DNA of 64,000 nt from Cupriavidus pauculus (GCF_003854935.1 NZ_CP033969.1:2108001-2172000), one strand, 5' to 3'. Positions 7,494-16,459 are shown, numbered from the stretch's first letter. Numbers and translations: made by a program. Notes: a model not told the origin generated them from the letters alone.

Positions 7494-9791
7494 TCACCCT
7501 CCGTTGCGCCGCGCGGCCAGCCGGCCCAGCGCCCAGAACAGCGTCAGCGCCACCAGCAGCCCGGCCAGGATGCCGCCCAGCGCCAGCAGCGCCGGGTGCG
7601 CCGACATCGTCATCCACAGCCGCGCATACCAGGGCAGGTTGCCGACGTAGTAGGTCTCGCCCAGCCGCAGGCCCTCCAGGTCGCGCTGGCGGATCACGGT
7701 CAGGTCGCCGCGGATCTGCGCCACCTTGCCGGGGTCTTCCAGCACGTCCAGCACGTCGCGCACGCGGTCGTCGCTGGACGCGGTCAGCGCCACCACGCTG
7801 CGCCGCTCGGCAAACGGGGATTCGAAGCCGATCAGCGCGGCCAGCGGGCCGTCGGCGGACAGGATCGCGCGGCCGGCCGGCGAGATGTTCTCGCTGTCGG
7901 TGCCGCCAATCCAGTTCGACCACGCATGCGCGCGCTGGTCGCGCAGCGCGATCTCGGTCTTGCCGCGCTCCACCAGCAGCGGCAGCGACTTGCCCCACCG
8001 CTGCAGCACCTGCGCGGCGCTGCCGGTGCCGATGATGACGAGGTCGCGGTGCTTGACCGATTCGATGGCGCGGGACGGCGCCACGGTCACGCGCAGCGAC
8101 GGCAGCCCCGTCCACTTGCCCATGTGGCCCAGCACGGTCAGCAGCGCCTCCTGGTCGATCGTGGTCGGCGCGTCGGGGATCACGATCGCCGTGTCGGCCA
8201 GGTCGGCCATGCGCGTGAACGGGTAGCCGCTGTTGGCAAAGAACGCCAGGTTGGGCAGCGCCGCGTAGTGCAGGAAGCCGCTGAAGTCGATCGACGAGTC
8301 GGGGTCCACGGCGGCGCGCGCCACGTTGGCCGCCGTCGACGCGCAGAGCCCGGTCTTCTGCGAATCGATGTGGAAGCGGAACTGCATCTGGTTGTTGCTG
8401 CCCACGCGGAACGCCGGGATCAGGATCTCGTTGCTGACGCTGGCGCTGCCGCCCGACAGCAGCGGCACGCTGACCAGGTTCTCGTCGTTCTGCACCGTCA
8501 GCGGCTTGAGCCGGTACGAGCGCACGAGCTGGTCGTTCACGTCGATGCTGAGCACCGAGTCGTTGTACGTGGACGGCGCCGTGTAGCGGTACTTCATGTT
8601 CATCGGCACCGCGCGGTCGTTCCAGCCGAACAGGTCGGCCGGCACCTTCAGGTTCACGCGGATGGCGTCGGGGCTGGCGCCCGAGACCTGCAACTGCTGC
8701 GGATCGGTGACCAGTTCCTTGAACATCACCGGGCGGTCCACCGGCGCCCAGGCGGGCGCGTCGTAGGGGCGGCGCGGCTGGCCCAGGTCCACCGACTTGA
8801 CCAGCGTGCTGGCGCCGGCCATGCCGGCCTTGCCCAGCACCACCGCGTTGGCGGCCACTTCCAGCTCCTGCGGCGTGCGCCCGGCCAGCACCAGCAGCTT
8901 GCGCGCGGGGTTGGCCGGGTTCGGCATCACGCTGACGGTCGGCCCGTCGATCTTGTCCAGCCGGATGCCGTCGGGCTGCGCGTTCGGCAGCACCAGCGCG
9001 ATGGCGTGGGCGTCGCCCGGTGCCGTGCGCGTGACCGGAAAGCGCAGCTCGCGGTAGCTGGCCAGCGCGCCCAGCCAAGACGCCACCACGCCGGCGGCGC
9101 GCAGCGTGACCGGATCGGCATTGGCGGGCAGCACGAACGGCACGGTCACGCGGCGGTTGTCGCGGCGGTCGAAGAACGGCGCTGGCAGCAGCGCCAGGTT
9201 GTCGGGCAGCGTGACGGTGGACTTGGTCAGCGTCAGCGTGCTGGTGGGGCTGATGTCGGTCCAGAGGCTGGAGTGGTACGGGTCCTCGCAGTGATCGAGC
9301 GTGTAGTGCGCGATCATCTGCACGTTGATGCGGTTGAAGTCGGTGAAGAAGCGCGGGTCCAGGTCGACCTCGCGCGACACCTGCTGGCCGGCGTGCTCCT
9401 TGTCCAGCGGCAGCGTGGCCACCACCTCGTCGTTGAGGCGGATCTTCAGGTGCGACAGCGGGTAGACCAGCGACGGCGAATACGTGAAGACGAGCTTGAG
9501 CCGGGCCGCCGTGACCACCTCGTCCAGCCGCACGCCCACGTTGACCGTGCGGTCAGGGTCCACGCCGCGCAGCGGGATCGTGTAGTTGGCGCCCATCTGG
9601 GCGAAGGTCAGGGACTGGGTGCGCCCCGGCGGCAGCGCCGCGGCGTCGGAAGCCGGGGCCGTGGCGGCCGGCGCGCTGGCCGGGGACTGGGCTGCGGCCG
9701 GCCCGGGGGCCAGCCCCGCGCACCATGCCATCGTCATCGCGACAGCCATCGGCATGCAGCCACGTAGCAGGCCTGACACGAGTTCCGTCAT
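7494..9791 (-). CDS. bcsB: BcsB, cyclic-di-GMP-associated cellulose synthase periplasmic subunit
   Basis: BcsB is the periplasmic, membrane-anchored partner of the BcsA synthase and guides the glucan across the periplasm. I prefer ATG 9791 (765 residues) to the longer reading from 9902, because 9791 is directly followed by a signal peptide (MAVAMTMAWCAGLAPGPAAAQ). The body has alternating carbohydrate-binding-like and flavodoxin-like domains, for example the block RVTVPFVLPANADPVTLRAA. The C-terminal membrane anchor is about residues 727-757 (LALGGILAGLLVALTLFWAL). E. coli BcsB has 779 residues. It is the first gene of the visible operon, which is odd because bcsA normally comes directly before it. 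Confidence 0.93.
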   Translation of the reverse strand: MTELVSGLLRGCMPMAVAMTMAWCAGLAPGPAAAQSPASAPAATAPASDAAALPPGRTQSLTFAQMGANYTIPLRGVDPDRTVNVGVRLDEVVTAARLKLVFTYSPSLVYPLSHLKIRLNDEVVATLPLDKEHAGQQVSREVDLDPRFFTDFNRINVQMIAHYTLDHCEDPYHSSLWTDISPTSTLTLTKSTVTLPDNLALLPAPFFDRRDNRRVTVPFVLPANADPVTLRAAGVVASWLGALASYRELRFPVTRTAPGDAHAIALVLPNAQPDGIRLDKIDGPTVSVMPNPANPARKLLVLAGRTPQELEVAANAVVLGKAGMAGASTLVKSVDLGQPRRPYDAPAWAPVDRPVMFKELVTDPQQLQVSGASPDAIRVNLKVPADLFGWNDRAVPMNMKYRYTAPSTYNDSVLSIDVNDQLVRSYRLKPLTVQNDENLVSVPLLSGGSASVSNEILIPAFRVGSNNQMQFRFHIDSQKTGLCASTAANVARAAVDPDSSIDFSGFLHYAALPNLAFFANSGYPFTRMADLADTAIVIPDAPTTIDQEALLTVLGHMGKWTGLPSLRVTVAPSRAIESVKHRDLVIIGTGSAAQVLQRWGKSLPLLVERGKTEIALRDQRAHAWSNWIGGTDSENISPAGRAILSADGPLAALIGFESPFAERRSVVALTASSDDRVRDVLDVLEDPGKVAQIRGDLTVIRQRDLEGLRLGETYYVGNLPWYARLWMTMSAHPALLALGGILAGLLVALTLFWALGRLAARRNGG

Positions 9792-10079
9792 ATCGGGGCG
9801 CCCTGTGAGTGTCGCGCGGCGCGAACCGCGCTTCGGAAGGTTACTGCGTGGCGAATATAGCACGCCACTTTCGGCCAGCAGCAACGGTTTGCGGGTAGGC
9901 AACGGTGAATTAAGAAAGATTCAATTCATACGCGCGAAGGTCCCAAAAATTTTCAGTTGCATCGGCCGGAGAGGCTGTTCCCCGCGTGTAGGACATGCCG
10001 AATTTGCATGAGCTGGCGGGCGGCCGTGTGAAAGAATGCCAGCCATCGTCTTTCACCTTCCAAGAGGAAACCACCCGCC
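9792..10079. promoter_or_regulatory. Divergent intergenic region between bcsB and the aminotransferase gene
   Basis: This 288-bp non-coding region lies between the divergent starts of bcsB and the aminotransferase, so it should hold both promoters. It is more AT rich than its surroundings, notably around 9905-9955. A TATATT hexamer on the minus strand (9854-9859) could be a -10 box for bcsB, but I found no convincing -35 at a standard distance. I saw no long palindrome. Confidence 0.4.
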
Positions 10080-10928
10080 ATGTCCGAAGCCGTCGTCCTG
10101 CTGAACGGGGAACTGCTCCCGTTGTCCGAAGCCCGCATCCCTGTCCTGGACCGGGGGTTCATCTTCGGCGACGGCATCTACGAGGTGATCCCGCTCTACA
10201 ACGGCAAGCCGTTCCGCGGCGCCCAGCACCTGGCGCGGCTGGCGCGCAGCCTGGCGGCCATCGGCATCCCGAATCCCCATACCGAATCGGAATGGCTGGC
10301 CCAGATCGACCGCGTGGTGCAGGCCAACGGCATGGCCGACCAGATGGTCTACATGCAGGTCACGCGCGGCGTGGCCAGGCGCGCCCATGCCTTTCCGAAG
10401 GAAGTCACGCCCACAGTACTGATCATGACCAACCCGATGGCGCTGCCGCCAGCCGCCGCCGTGGAGCAGGGCGTGGCCTGCGTGACGATGGAAGACCGCC
10501 GCTGGCTGAACTGCCAGATCAAGTCGACGTCGCTGCTGGGCAACGTGCTGGCGGCGCAGGCCGCGGCCGAGGCCGGCGTGACCGAGGCCATCCAGTTCCG
10601 CGACAGCTACCTGACCGAGGCGTCGGCGTCGAACGTGTGGGTGGTCAGCCAGGGCCGCGTGTCGGCCCCGCCCAAGGACAACCTGATCCTGGAAGGCATC
10701 CGCTACGGCCTGATGGAAGAGCTGTGCGCGGCGATGGAGATTCCGTTCGAGGCCCGCCGCCTGACGCGCGACGAGGTGTTCGGCGCCGACGAGGTCATGA
10801 TCTCGTCGGCCAGCAAGGAACTGCTGCCCGTGGTGAAGATCGACGGCCAGGCCGTGGGCGGCGGCACGCCGGGGCCCGTGTTCCAGCGGCTCTACGCGGC
10901 CTACCAGGCGGCCAAGGCGGCGCTGTAG
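10080..10928 (+). CDS. D-amino-acid aminotransferase-like protein (PLP fold type IV)
   Basis: This 282-residue class-IV aminotransferase matches the Bacillus D-amino-acid transaminase family in length. It has the N-terminal block IPVLDRGFIFGDGIYEVIPL, the PLP-lysine segment IKSTSLLGNVLA, the glutamate in YLTEASASNVW and the phosphate-binding end MISSASKELLPV. These enzymes transfer amino groups between D-amino acids and 2-oxoacids and can supply D-Ala or D-Glu for peptidoglycan. Branched-chain aminotransferase and aminodeoxychorismate lyase share the fold, but the IKSTSLLGNVLA and LTEASASN blocks fit DAAT best. A purine-rich stretch (AAGAGGAAA) lies about 10 bp upstream of the ATG. It appears to be transcribed alone. 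Confidence 0.82.
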   Translation: MSEAVVLLNGELLPLSEARIPVLDRGFIFGDGIYEVIPLYNGKPFRGAQHLARLARSLAAIGIPNPHTESEWLAQIDRVVQANGMADQMVYMQVTRGVARRAHAFPKEVTPTVLIMTNPMALPPAAAVEQGVACVTMEDRRWLNCQIKSTSLLGNVLAAQAAAEAGVTEAIQFRDSYLTEASASNVWVVSQGRVSAPPKDNLILEGIRYGLMEELCAAMEIPFEARRLTRDEVFGADEVMISSASKELLPVVKIDGQAVGGGTPGPVFQRLYAAYQAAKAAL

Positions 10929-10931
10929 TCA

Positions 10932-10953
10932 CACCGGCGCCGGCGCGCCGGTG
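10932..10953 (+). terminator. GC-rich hairpin after the aminotransferase gene
   Basis: A 9-bp perfect stem, CACCGGCGC / GCGCCGGTG, with a 4-nt loop begins 3 bp after the stop codon. No T-run follows, so it may be a weak or Rho-assisted terminator, or a transcript-protecting hairpin. Confidence 0.4.
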
Positions 10954-10996
10954 CTAGGATGGCCGCTGCGGTAATCCATCGATAGGAGGCTGTCTC

Positions 10997-11272
10997 ATGG
11001 CCAAGCGCGAGCGCAGCGGGCGCGTCATCAAGGAAGAGGTGAGCCGGCGCATTCAAGGCATCGACGAGATTGCGGACGAGGGGATGCGGGTTCGCGTGCC
11101 GGACCCCACGCCCCATGCGCGCGACGCGCGCGGCCGCAACTGGGACATGGCCCGCTTTGGCAACGCCCGCGGCTACGAGGCCGCGATCCGGGCCGTGGTG
11201 GACGAGGTGCGCGACGAGTTCGACCTCGTCGACGACCCGGCCAGCCACGTGCCGAACCCGTTCGGCGACTGA
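10997..11272 (+). CDS. Small conserved-type hypothetical protein
   Basis: This 91-residue, highly charged, soluble protein has no signal peptide or membrane segment. Basic residues dominate the first third (MAKRERSGRVIKEEVSRRIQ) and acidic residues the rest (VVDEVRDEFDLVDDP). A good ribosome site (AGGAGG at 10985-10990) precedes the ATG, and codon use matches neighbouring genes, so I take it as real. I do not recognise the family. It converges on the GGDEF-EAL gene with 25 bp between the stop codons. Confidence 0.65.
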   Translation: MAKRERSGRVIKEEVSRRIQGIDEIADEGMRVRVPDPTPHARDARGRNWDMARFGNARGYEAAIRAVVDEVRDEFDLVDDPASHVPNPFGD

Positions 11273-11297
11273 CCGGCCGCCCGCCCGCGGCAGGCGT

Positions 11298-13229
11298 TCA
11301 GCAAGCCAGCCCCGGCCACGCCGGCTGCGGCCGCCATCCCGCGATGGCGCGCGCCGGCAGCGGCTGGGCGAACAGGAATCCCTGGCCCACGTGGCAGCCC
11401 TGTTCCTGCAGGAACTGGCGCTGGTAGGCGCTGGTCACGCCCTCGGCCACCACATTCAGCTGGCGTGCCCGGCCGATGCGGATCACGGCCTCCACCAGCG
11501 TGCGCGTGGCTTCGCTGGTCTCCAGGTCCAGCAGGAAGCTGCGGTCCAGCTTGATTTCCTCCACCGGCAGCCGCGTGAGCTGGCTCAGGCTCGAAAACCC
11601 CGTGCCGAAATCGTCGATCGACAGCCGCACCCCGAGCGCGCGCAACGCGCCGATGGTGGCCTCGGCCTCGGCCGTCTGCTCCAGGAAGACTCCCTCGGTA
11701 ATCTCGATGGTCAGTGAGCCCGCCGGCAACTGGTTGGCCTCCAGCGCCTGCGCCACCACGCCGGGCAGCCCCGGATCGCGGATGCACAGCGGCGACAGGT
11801 TGACCGATACCCCCGGCACCGCCGCGCCGGCCTGGCGCCACAGGCCCTGCTGCGCGCAGGCTTCGCGCACGGCCCAGTAGCCGAGCGCCACGATCAGGCC
11901 CGATTCCTCGGCCAGCGGCACGAAGACCGACGGCGACACGTCGCCACGGCGTGGATGCGGCCAGCGCGCCAGCGCCTCCACGGCCCAGAGCTCGCCCGTG
12001 GCAAGGTGCACCTGCGGCTGGTAGTGCATGCGCAGGCCGCCGCTGGCGATGGCTTCGCGCAGGTCGGCTTCCAGCGCGCGGCGGTCGCCCAGCCGGCGGG
12101 CCAGCGCGGCGTCGTAGACGCAGACCTGGTTGCCGGGCTCGCCGCCGTGCTGGCGCTTGGCCAGCTTGGCCTGGTAGACCGCCAGGTCGGCGTGGTGCAG
12201 CAGCGTGGCGCGGTCGGGCGCCGGTTCGGTCGACAGGCTGATGCCGATGCTGGCCGACGTGGACAGCCGCCGTCCGTGCCCGATGTCGATCGGCGCGGCC
12301 AGCGCCTGCAGCAGCGTCTGCGCGGCGGCCAGCGCGGCGTCGCGGTCGTGCCCGGGCAGCAGCACCGCGAATTCGTCGCCCGACAGGCGGCCGACCACGG
12401 CCTCGGGGTGGCGCGCGTGCGCGACGTGCTGGAGCCGCGCCGCCACCTCGGTCAGGAAGCGGTCGCCGGCCACGTGGCCCTGCACGTCGTTCACGCGCTT
12501 GAAGTCGTTGAGGTCCAGGAACAGCGCCGCCAGCGGCGTGCCGTCGGCGCGGGCGCGGGCCACGGCGGCATCGGCGCGCGCCAGCAGCAACTGGCGGTTG
12601 GGCAGGCCGGTCAGCGCGTCGTAGCTGGACAGCCGGTGGATATGCTCCTGGGTCTGGTCGCGCGTCAGCGCCAGCGCGCAAAGGTCGGCGGCCACGGCCA
12701 CCAGGTGCTCGTGGAACGGTTCGGGCAGGCGCGGTGTGGTGAAGCACAGGCCGAAGGTGCCAAGCACGCGGCCATCGGCGGCGCGCACGGGCGTCGACCA
12801 GCTCGCGGCCAGGCCGGCAGCCTGCGCGGCGTCGCGCAGCGTTTCCCAGCGGGGGTCTTGCGAGATGTCGCCCACGGCCACGGGCTGGCCGAGGAACGCG
12901 GCGGCGCCGCACGAGCCCGATTGCAGGCCGATCGGCAGGTTGTCGAAGCCGGCCACGGCGGCCGGGTCGGCCGACGGCATCGCCACCAGCCGCAGCCGGC
13001 CGTCGGCCACGCGCATGACGGCCGCCATCGCGCCCGGCGCCAGCCGCTCCACGCGGCGGCACAGGTCGGCCATGATCCCGGCGGTCGGCAGGTCGCGCGC
13101 GAGCGCTTCCACGGCAGACCGCTGGACGTCCCACAACGCCTCGGCGGCGCCGTCGAACCGGGGAACCTGGGGGTGCGCCTTGACCGCGACCACGGCATCG
13201 ATCGCCTGCTCCAGCGCCTGGGTACGCAT
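11298..13229 (-). CDS. GAF-GGDEF-EAL protein, probable c-di-GMP phosphodiesterase
   Basis: This 643-residue soluble protein has three parts: a GAF-type sensor (about residues 40-190), a GGDEF domain (200-360) and an EAL domain (375-625). The GGDEF motif reads SGDEF (283-287), and the usual upstream RxxD inhibitory site is RHPE, so product inhibition is probably lost. The EAL domain keeps the residues expected for catalysis: EAL (418-420), N477, E509, the DD pair 539-540 in SIDDFGTGFSS, K560 and E596. It should therefore hydrolyse c-di-GMP, while the GGDEF part may be a weak cyclase or a GTP-binding regulator. The layout resembles DosP-like sensor phosphodiesterases. Its closeness to the cellulose genes suggests a role in switching matrix production. 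Confidence 0.9.
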   Translation of the reverse strand: MRTQALEQAIDAVVAVKAHPQVPRFDGAAEALWDVQRSAVEALARDLPTAGIMADLCRRVERLAPGAMAAVMRVADGRLRLVAMPSADPAAVAGFDNLPIGLQSGSCGAAAFLGQPVAVGDISQDPRWETLRDAAQAAGLAASWSTPVRAADGRVLGTFGLCFTTPRLPEPFHEHLVAVAADLCALALTRDQTQEHIHRLSSYDALTGLPNRQLLLARADAAVARARADGTPLAALFLDLNDFKRVNDVQGHVAGDRFLTEVAARLQHVAHARHPEAVVGRLSGDEFAVLLPGHDRDAALAAAQTLLQALAAPIDIGHGRRLSTSASIGISLSTEPAPDRATLLHHADLAVYQAKLAKRQHGGEPGNQVCVYDAALARRLGDRRALEADLREAIASGGLRMHYQPQVHLATGELWAVEALARWPHPRRGDVSPSVFVPLAEESGLIVALGYWAVREACAQQGLWRQAGAAVPGVSVNLSPLCIRDPGLPGVVAQALEANQLPAGSLTIEITEGVFLEQTAEAEATIGALRALGVRLSIDDFGTGFSSLSQLTRLPVEEIKLDRSFLLDLETSEATRTLVEAVIRIGRARQLNVVAEGVTSAYQRQFLQEQGCHVGQGFLFAQPLPARAIAGWRPQPAWPGLAC

Positions 13230-13515
13230 GCTTTGTGACTTTCTCGTTATTGTGGAATTCGGTGCGTGCGCCCGGCCATCTCCCTCGATGGCCGTCCAGC
13301 CGCACGCCCCCGCGAGTGTAAGCCGGTTCCTTACCGCCGACGGACAGGGTTTGCCCGGTTTCGCAACATGCGCTGCCGCGCCGTCAACCCCTCGTTGGGG
13401 GACCGGCGGCCCGCCGGCGCTTGTGCCGCGCGGGACGTGACACGGGCATGACGGACGTCAAGAGGACGTCAGCGGGCGGTTAGAGGGTTTCTTCGGATTC
13501 GGGCGGCCAGGCGCC

Positions 13516-14787
13516 CTAGGCGTGTGACGGCGGCGCGGCCGCCTCGGCACTGCGCCACGTGGCGCCGGACTGGCGCTTGGCGCCGTACATCGCGGCGTCG
13601 GCCGCGCGCAGCAGCGCGCTGGCGTTGCGCGCGTGGATCGGGTAGATGGCCAGCCCGATGCTGAGCGGCGCCGTGATGGCGGTGCCGTCGGGCAGCAGCA
13701 GCGGGGCGGCCATGGCGTCGAGGATGTCCTCGGCGATGTGCACGGCGTCCTCGGGATGGCGCAGCGCGCCGATCAGCACCGCGAACTCGTCGCCGCCCAG
13801 CCGCGCCACGCTGTCGGACTCGCGCAGCCGCGCACGGATGCGCTGGCCGATGCCGACCAGCACCGCGTCGCCGGCCGCGTGGCCGTGGCGGTCGTTGATG
13901 CCCTTGAAGTCGTCGCTGTCCAGGTAGAGCACGGCCGCGTGGCAGTGGGTGGCCGCCGCCGCGCGCACGGCCACATCCAGCGCCTCGGTGAAGGCGGCGC
14001 GGTTCAGCAGGCCGGTCAGGCTGTCGTGCGTGGCGCGGTGGGCCAGCGAGCGGTTTTCGTGCTGCAACTGCTTCTGCCACGCTTCCAGCTCGTCCAGCAG
14101 CACGTTGAAGTCCTCGGACAGCGCGTTCAGTTCCGCGATCCTGGCCGGCGGCATGCGCTGGCCGAACGCCCGTTCGGACCGCACCGCGTGGGCCACCCGC
14201 ATCAGGCTGCGCAGCGGATCGACGATATGCGCCAGCATCCGGCGCGACATGTAGTGCGCGCCGATGGCCGTCAGCAGCAGGCACGCCACCAGCCCCAGCG
14301 CGCCCTGGAGCAGGAAATGGAGCAGCGCGATGGGGTCGCCGGCCACGCGCACGCTGCCCACCTGCTGGGATTCGTGGATGACCGGCAGCTCGACCGGGCC
14401 GGACGTCAGCAACTCGCCGGCCAGCGCGCGCAGCGCCGGCAGGTGGTCCTGCTCCGGCCGCCGCCACGCCGCCAGCGGCTGGTGGTCGCGGTCGAACACG
14501 GTGACGGCGGCCACATCCTCGGCGCCGGCGATGGCGGCCAGCGTGTCGGCGGTGGCGGCATCGTCGCGGAACACGACCGGCGCCTCCACCGTGTAGGCGA
14601 TGGACCGCGCCACGAGCTTCAGGTTGTGGTCGGCATAGGCGCGCAGCGCGGTCAGGCCCAGGAACGTCAGCGAGATGCCGGCCGTGAGCACGGCGATCAG
14701 CGCCACGCCCAGGTGGATGCGGCGCAGCGCGCTGTAGAGCGTGGGCCGCAGCGGGGGGCGCGGGCGGGGCCGGGCGGGCGCGGTCAT
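13516..14787 (-). CDS. yfiN: YfiN/TpbB-like membrane diguanylate cyclase
   Basis: This 423-residue protein makes c-di-GMP. It has a first membrane segment (about 27-47), a periplasmic CHASE8-type domain (about 50-150), a second membrane segment (158-177), a HAMP linker and a C-terminal GGDEF domain. The GGDEF motif at 331-335 is intact, and an I-site RESD (322-325) lies exactly five residues before it, so product inhibition should operate. ATG 14787 overlaps the yfiR-like stop by 4 bp. In Pseudomonas and E. coli, periplasmic YfiR represses YfiN, and loss of YfiR raises c-di-GMP and surface attachment. The 286 bp between this gene's end and the next gene (13230-13515) show nothing I recognise. 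Confidence 0.9.
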   Translation of the reverse strand: MTAPARPRPRPPLRPTLYSALRRIHLGVALIAVLTAGISLTFLGLTALRAYADHNLKLVARSIAYTVEAPVVFRDDAATADTLAAIAGAEDVAAVTVFDRDHQPLAAWRRPEQDHLPALRALAGELLTSGPVELPVIHESQQVGSVRVAGDPIALLHFLLQGALGLVACLLLTAIGAHYMSRRMLAHIVDPLRSLMRVAHAVRSERAFGQRMPPARIAELNALSEDFNVLLDELEAWQKQLQHENRSLAHRATHDSLTGLLNRAAFTEALDVAVRAAAATHCHAAVLYLDSDDFKGINDRHGHAAGDAVLVGIGQRIRARLRESDSVARLGGDEFAVLIGALRHPEDAVHIAEDILDAMAAPLLLPDGTAITAPLSIGLAIYPIHARNASALLRAADAAMYGAKRQSGATWRSAEAAAPPSHA

Positions 14788-15464
14788 GGCGCGGGCGCCT
14801 TGCGGCGTCCCAGTTGCAGCACGCCCGGATGCACGTGGATGCCGCTCCGTGCGATGGCTTCCAGGTGGATGCGGAACGACACCTGCTGGTCGCGGATGTT
14901 CAGGCAGAACATGCTGCTGCCTTCGCACTCGAAATCTTCCTCGGCCACCACCAGCACCGGCTTGCCGACGAACGCGGCGGCCAGCGGGCGGCGGCGCGCC
15001 TCGGTGACGGCGCCCAGGTACAGCGCGTCGCACTGCGGCACGAGCGCGTCGGACACGGTGTCCACCCGGCGCGCGTCGACCAGCCGGCCCGTGGACAGCG
15101 TGCCGCCTTCCATCAGCTTGCCGGCGTAGCGGGCGCCGCCATCGACGCACAGCCGCAGCGTCTCGCGCTCGGTGGGCCACCGGGCGTAGCTGAGCAGGCT
15201 CAGCACCACGCGGGCCACGGCTTCGGGGCGCGATGGCGGGGCCGACGCGCCGGAAGCCGGCAGCGGCGTGGCGGGCGGTGCCGTGGCCCCGGCCAGCCCG
15301 GCCAGCAGCAGCCACGCCGCCAGCGCCAGCCGGAGCGGGCGGCGCTGGGGGCCAGGGCGGGAGGCGGGGCGGGGCAGGTGTGCGGCGATCGACAAGGCGG
15401 CGGGCGTGGAGAGGGGGTCGGATGGATCGTGGACGCTCTCCAGAGTGTCGGCGCGAACCGGCAA
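14784..15464 (-). CDS. yfiR: YfiR-like periplasmic repressor of the YfiN diguanylate cyclase
   Basis: This protein of up to 226 residues has a hydrophobic export signal (LRLALAAWLLLAGLAGATA, about 44-62) and a YfiR core containing ARVVLSLLSYARWP and DALYLGAV. Four cysteines (LCVDGG, VPQCDA, and the pair in DFECEGSSMFCLNI) fit the two disulfides known in YfiR. The start is uncertain. No ATG lies before the signal peptide, and the longest reading begins at TTG 15464, which gives an unusually long leader; a second TTG about 26 codons later would give a more normal signal peptide. It is coupled to yfiN by a 4-bp overlap. The usual third partner, the OmpA-like lipoprotein YfiB, is not adjacent. 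Confidence 0.84.
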   Translation of the reverse strand: MPVRADTLESVHDPSDPLSTPAALSIAAHLPRPASRPGPQRRPLRLALAAWLLLAGLAGATAPPATPLPASGASAPPSRPEAVARVVLSLLSYARWPTERETLRLCVDGGARYAGKLMEGGTLSTGRLVDARRVDTVSDALVPQCDALYLGAVTEARRRPLAAAFVGKPVLVVAEEDFECEGSSMFCLNIRDQQVSFRIHLEAIARSGIHVHPGVLQLGRRKAPAP

Positions 15465-15621
15465 AACTGTAGGGACGGGCCGCCGCGGCGCCCGGAATCG
15501 GCGGTAACGCCCCGAAACCGTTTCTTACATCACAGGGTCCGGCCCGTGGGTACACTGCTGCCTGTCGGTCCGAGGGTGCCGGGGCACGGCGCCCGCCGAA
15601 CAACACAAGAAAGGGTCCATC

Positions 15622-16056
15622 ATGCAACGCCAAACCTTGCTGCGTGCCGCCGCCGGCGCCGCGCTGATCTGGTCCGCCGCCGTCTTCGCACCCACCGCGA
15701 TGGCGCAGGTCAATATCAACATCGGCATCGGCACCCCGCCGCCGGCCCCGATCTACGAAGTCGTTCCCGCGCCGCGCGCCGGCTACGTCTGGGCGCCCGG
15801 CTACTGGTCCTGGGACGACCACTACCGCAAGCATGCGTGGAAGAAGGGCCACTGGGTGGCCGAGCGCCCCGGCTACGTCTACGAGGCGCCGCGCTGGGTG
15901 CAGGCCAGCAACGGCTGGGTGATGCAGCCCGAACGCTGGAACCGCGGTCCGGACTACGACCGCTACCACGGCCCGCGCCATGACGACCATCGCGGCGGGC
16001 CCGGCCCCAAGGGCTACCACTGCCCGCCGGGCCACGCCAAGAAGGGCGAGTGCTGA
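15622..16056 (+). CDS. Exported YXWGXW-repeat-type protein
   Basis: This 144-residue protein has a clear signal peptide (AAGAALIWSAAVFAPTAMA, about residues 10-28). The mature part is rich in Trp, Tyr, Gly and His, with repeated units such as GYVWAPGYWSW, KKGHWVAERPGYVY and NGWVMQPERW, the pattern of the YXWGXW repeat family common in Burkholderiales and Pseudomonas. The function of these periplasmic or outer-membrane proteins is not established. A purine-rich site (AAGAAAGG) precedes the ATG. It is divergent from yfiR across 157 bp, the place where yfiB would be expected in the classical locus, though it shows no OmpA domain. Confidence 0.78.
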   Translation: MQRQTLLRAAAGAALIWSAAVFAPTAMAQVNINIGIGTPPPAPIYEVVPAPRAGYVWAPGYWSWDDHYRKHAWKKGHWVAERPGYVYEAPRWVQASNGWVMQPERWNRGPDYDRYHGPRHDDHRGGPGPKGYHCPPGHAKKGEC

Positions 16057-16166
16057 GGCCCATGTCGCGGCGCCGGGCCCGCGCCGCCGCCATCGCCATG
16101 CGGTGACGGCGCGCGGCGGGGCCATGCTAGGATGCCCGGGCACAGCCGACTACCCGGAGCCCCGAC

Positions 16167-16388
16167 ATGCCCAAGCAGGTGTTCTCCCGCTCGCAGTATC
16201 TCGACATCCTCAATGACAGCCTGCGCCGCCATCCCGGCTTCCAGCCAGGCATGGCGTTCGTGTTCCTGCCGCCGGGCGCCAGTGCCGAGCAGGCGTCGGG
16301 CGTGGGCTGCACCGGCCCGCTGGACGCGCTGGCGGTCTACTGCGAGATCGAGCGCGTGGCCGCCGGGCTGATCGAGGTGCGCGACTAG
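16167..16388 (+). CDS. Small hypothetical protein
   Basis: This 73-residue soluble protein (it starts MPKQVFSRSQYLDILNDSLR) has no signal peptide or membrane segment. Its base composition and codon use match neighbouring genes. It ends about 45 bp before a strong bidirectional terminator, as expected for a real transcribed gene. I do not recognise the family. Confidence 0.55.
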   Translation: MPKQVFSRSQYLDILNDSLRRHPGFQPGMAFVFLPPGASAEQASGVGCTGPLDALAVYCEIERVAAGLIEVRD

Positions 16389-16433
16389 GCCGTATGGCCG
16401 TGACAGCCGTGACGTGGCCGGTCCCAGGCATCA

Positions 16434-16459
16434 AAAAACGCACCCGAGGGTGCGTTTTT
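16434..16459. terminator. Bidirectional intrinsic terminator
   Basis: The symmetric hairpin aaaaacgcaccc-GAG-gggtgcgttttt has an A-run on one side and a T-run on the other. It can end transcripts from both converging genes (stops at 16388 on the plus strand and 16469 on the minus strand). Confidence 0.92.
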
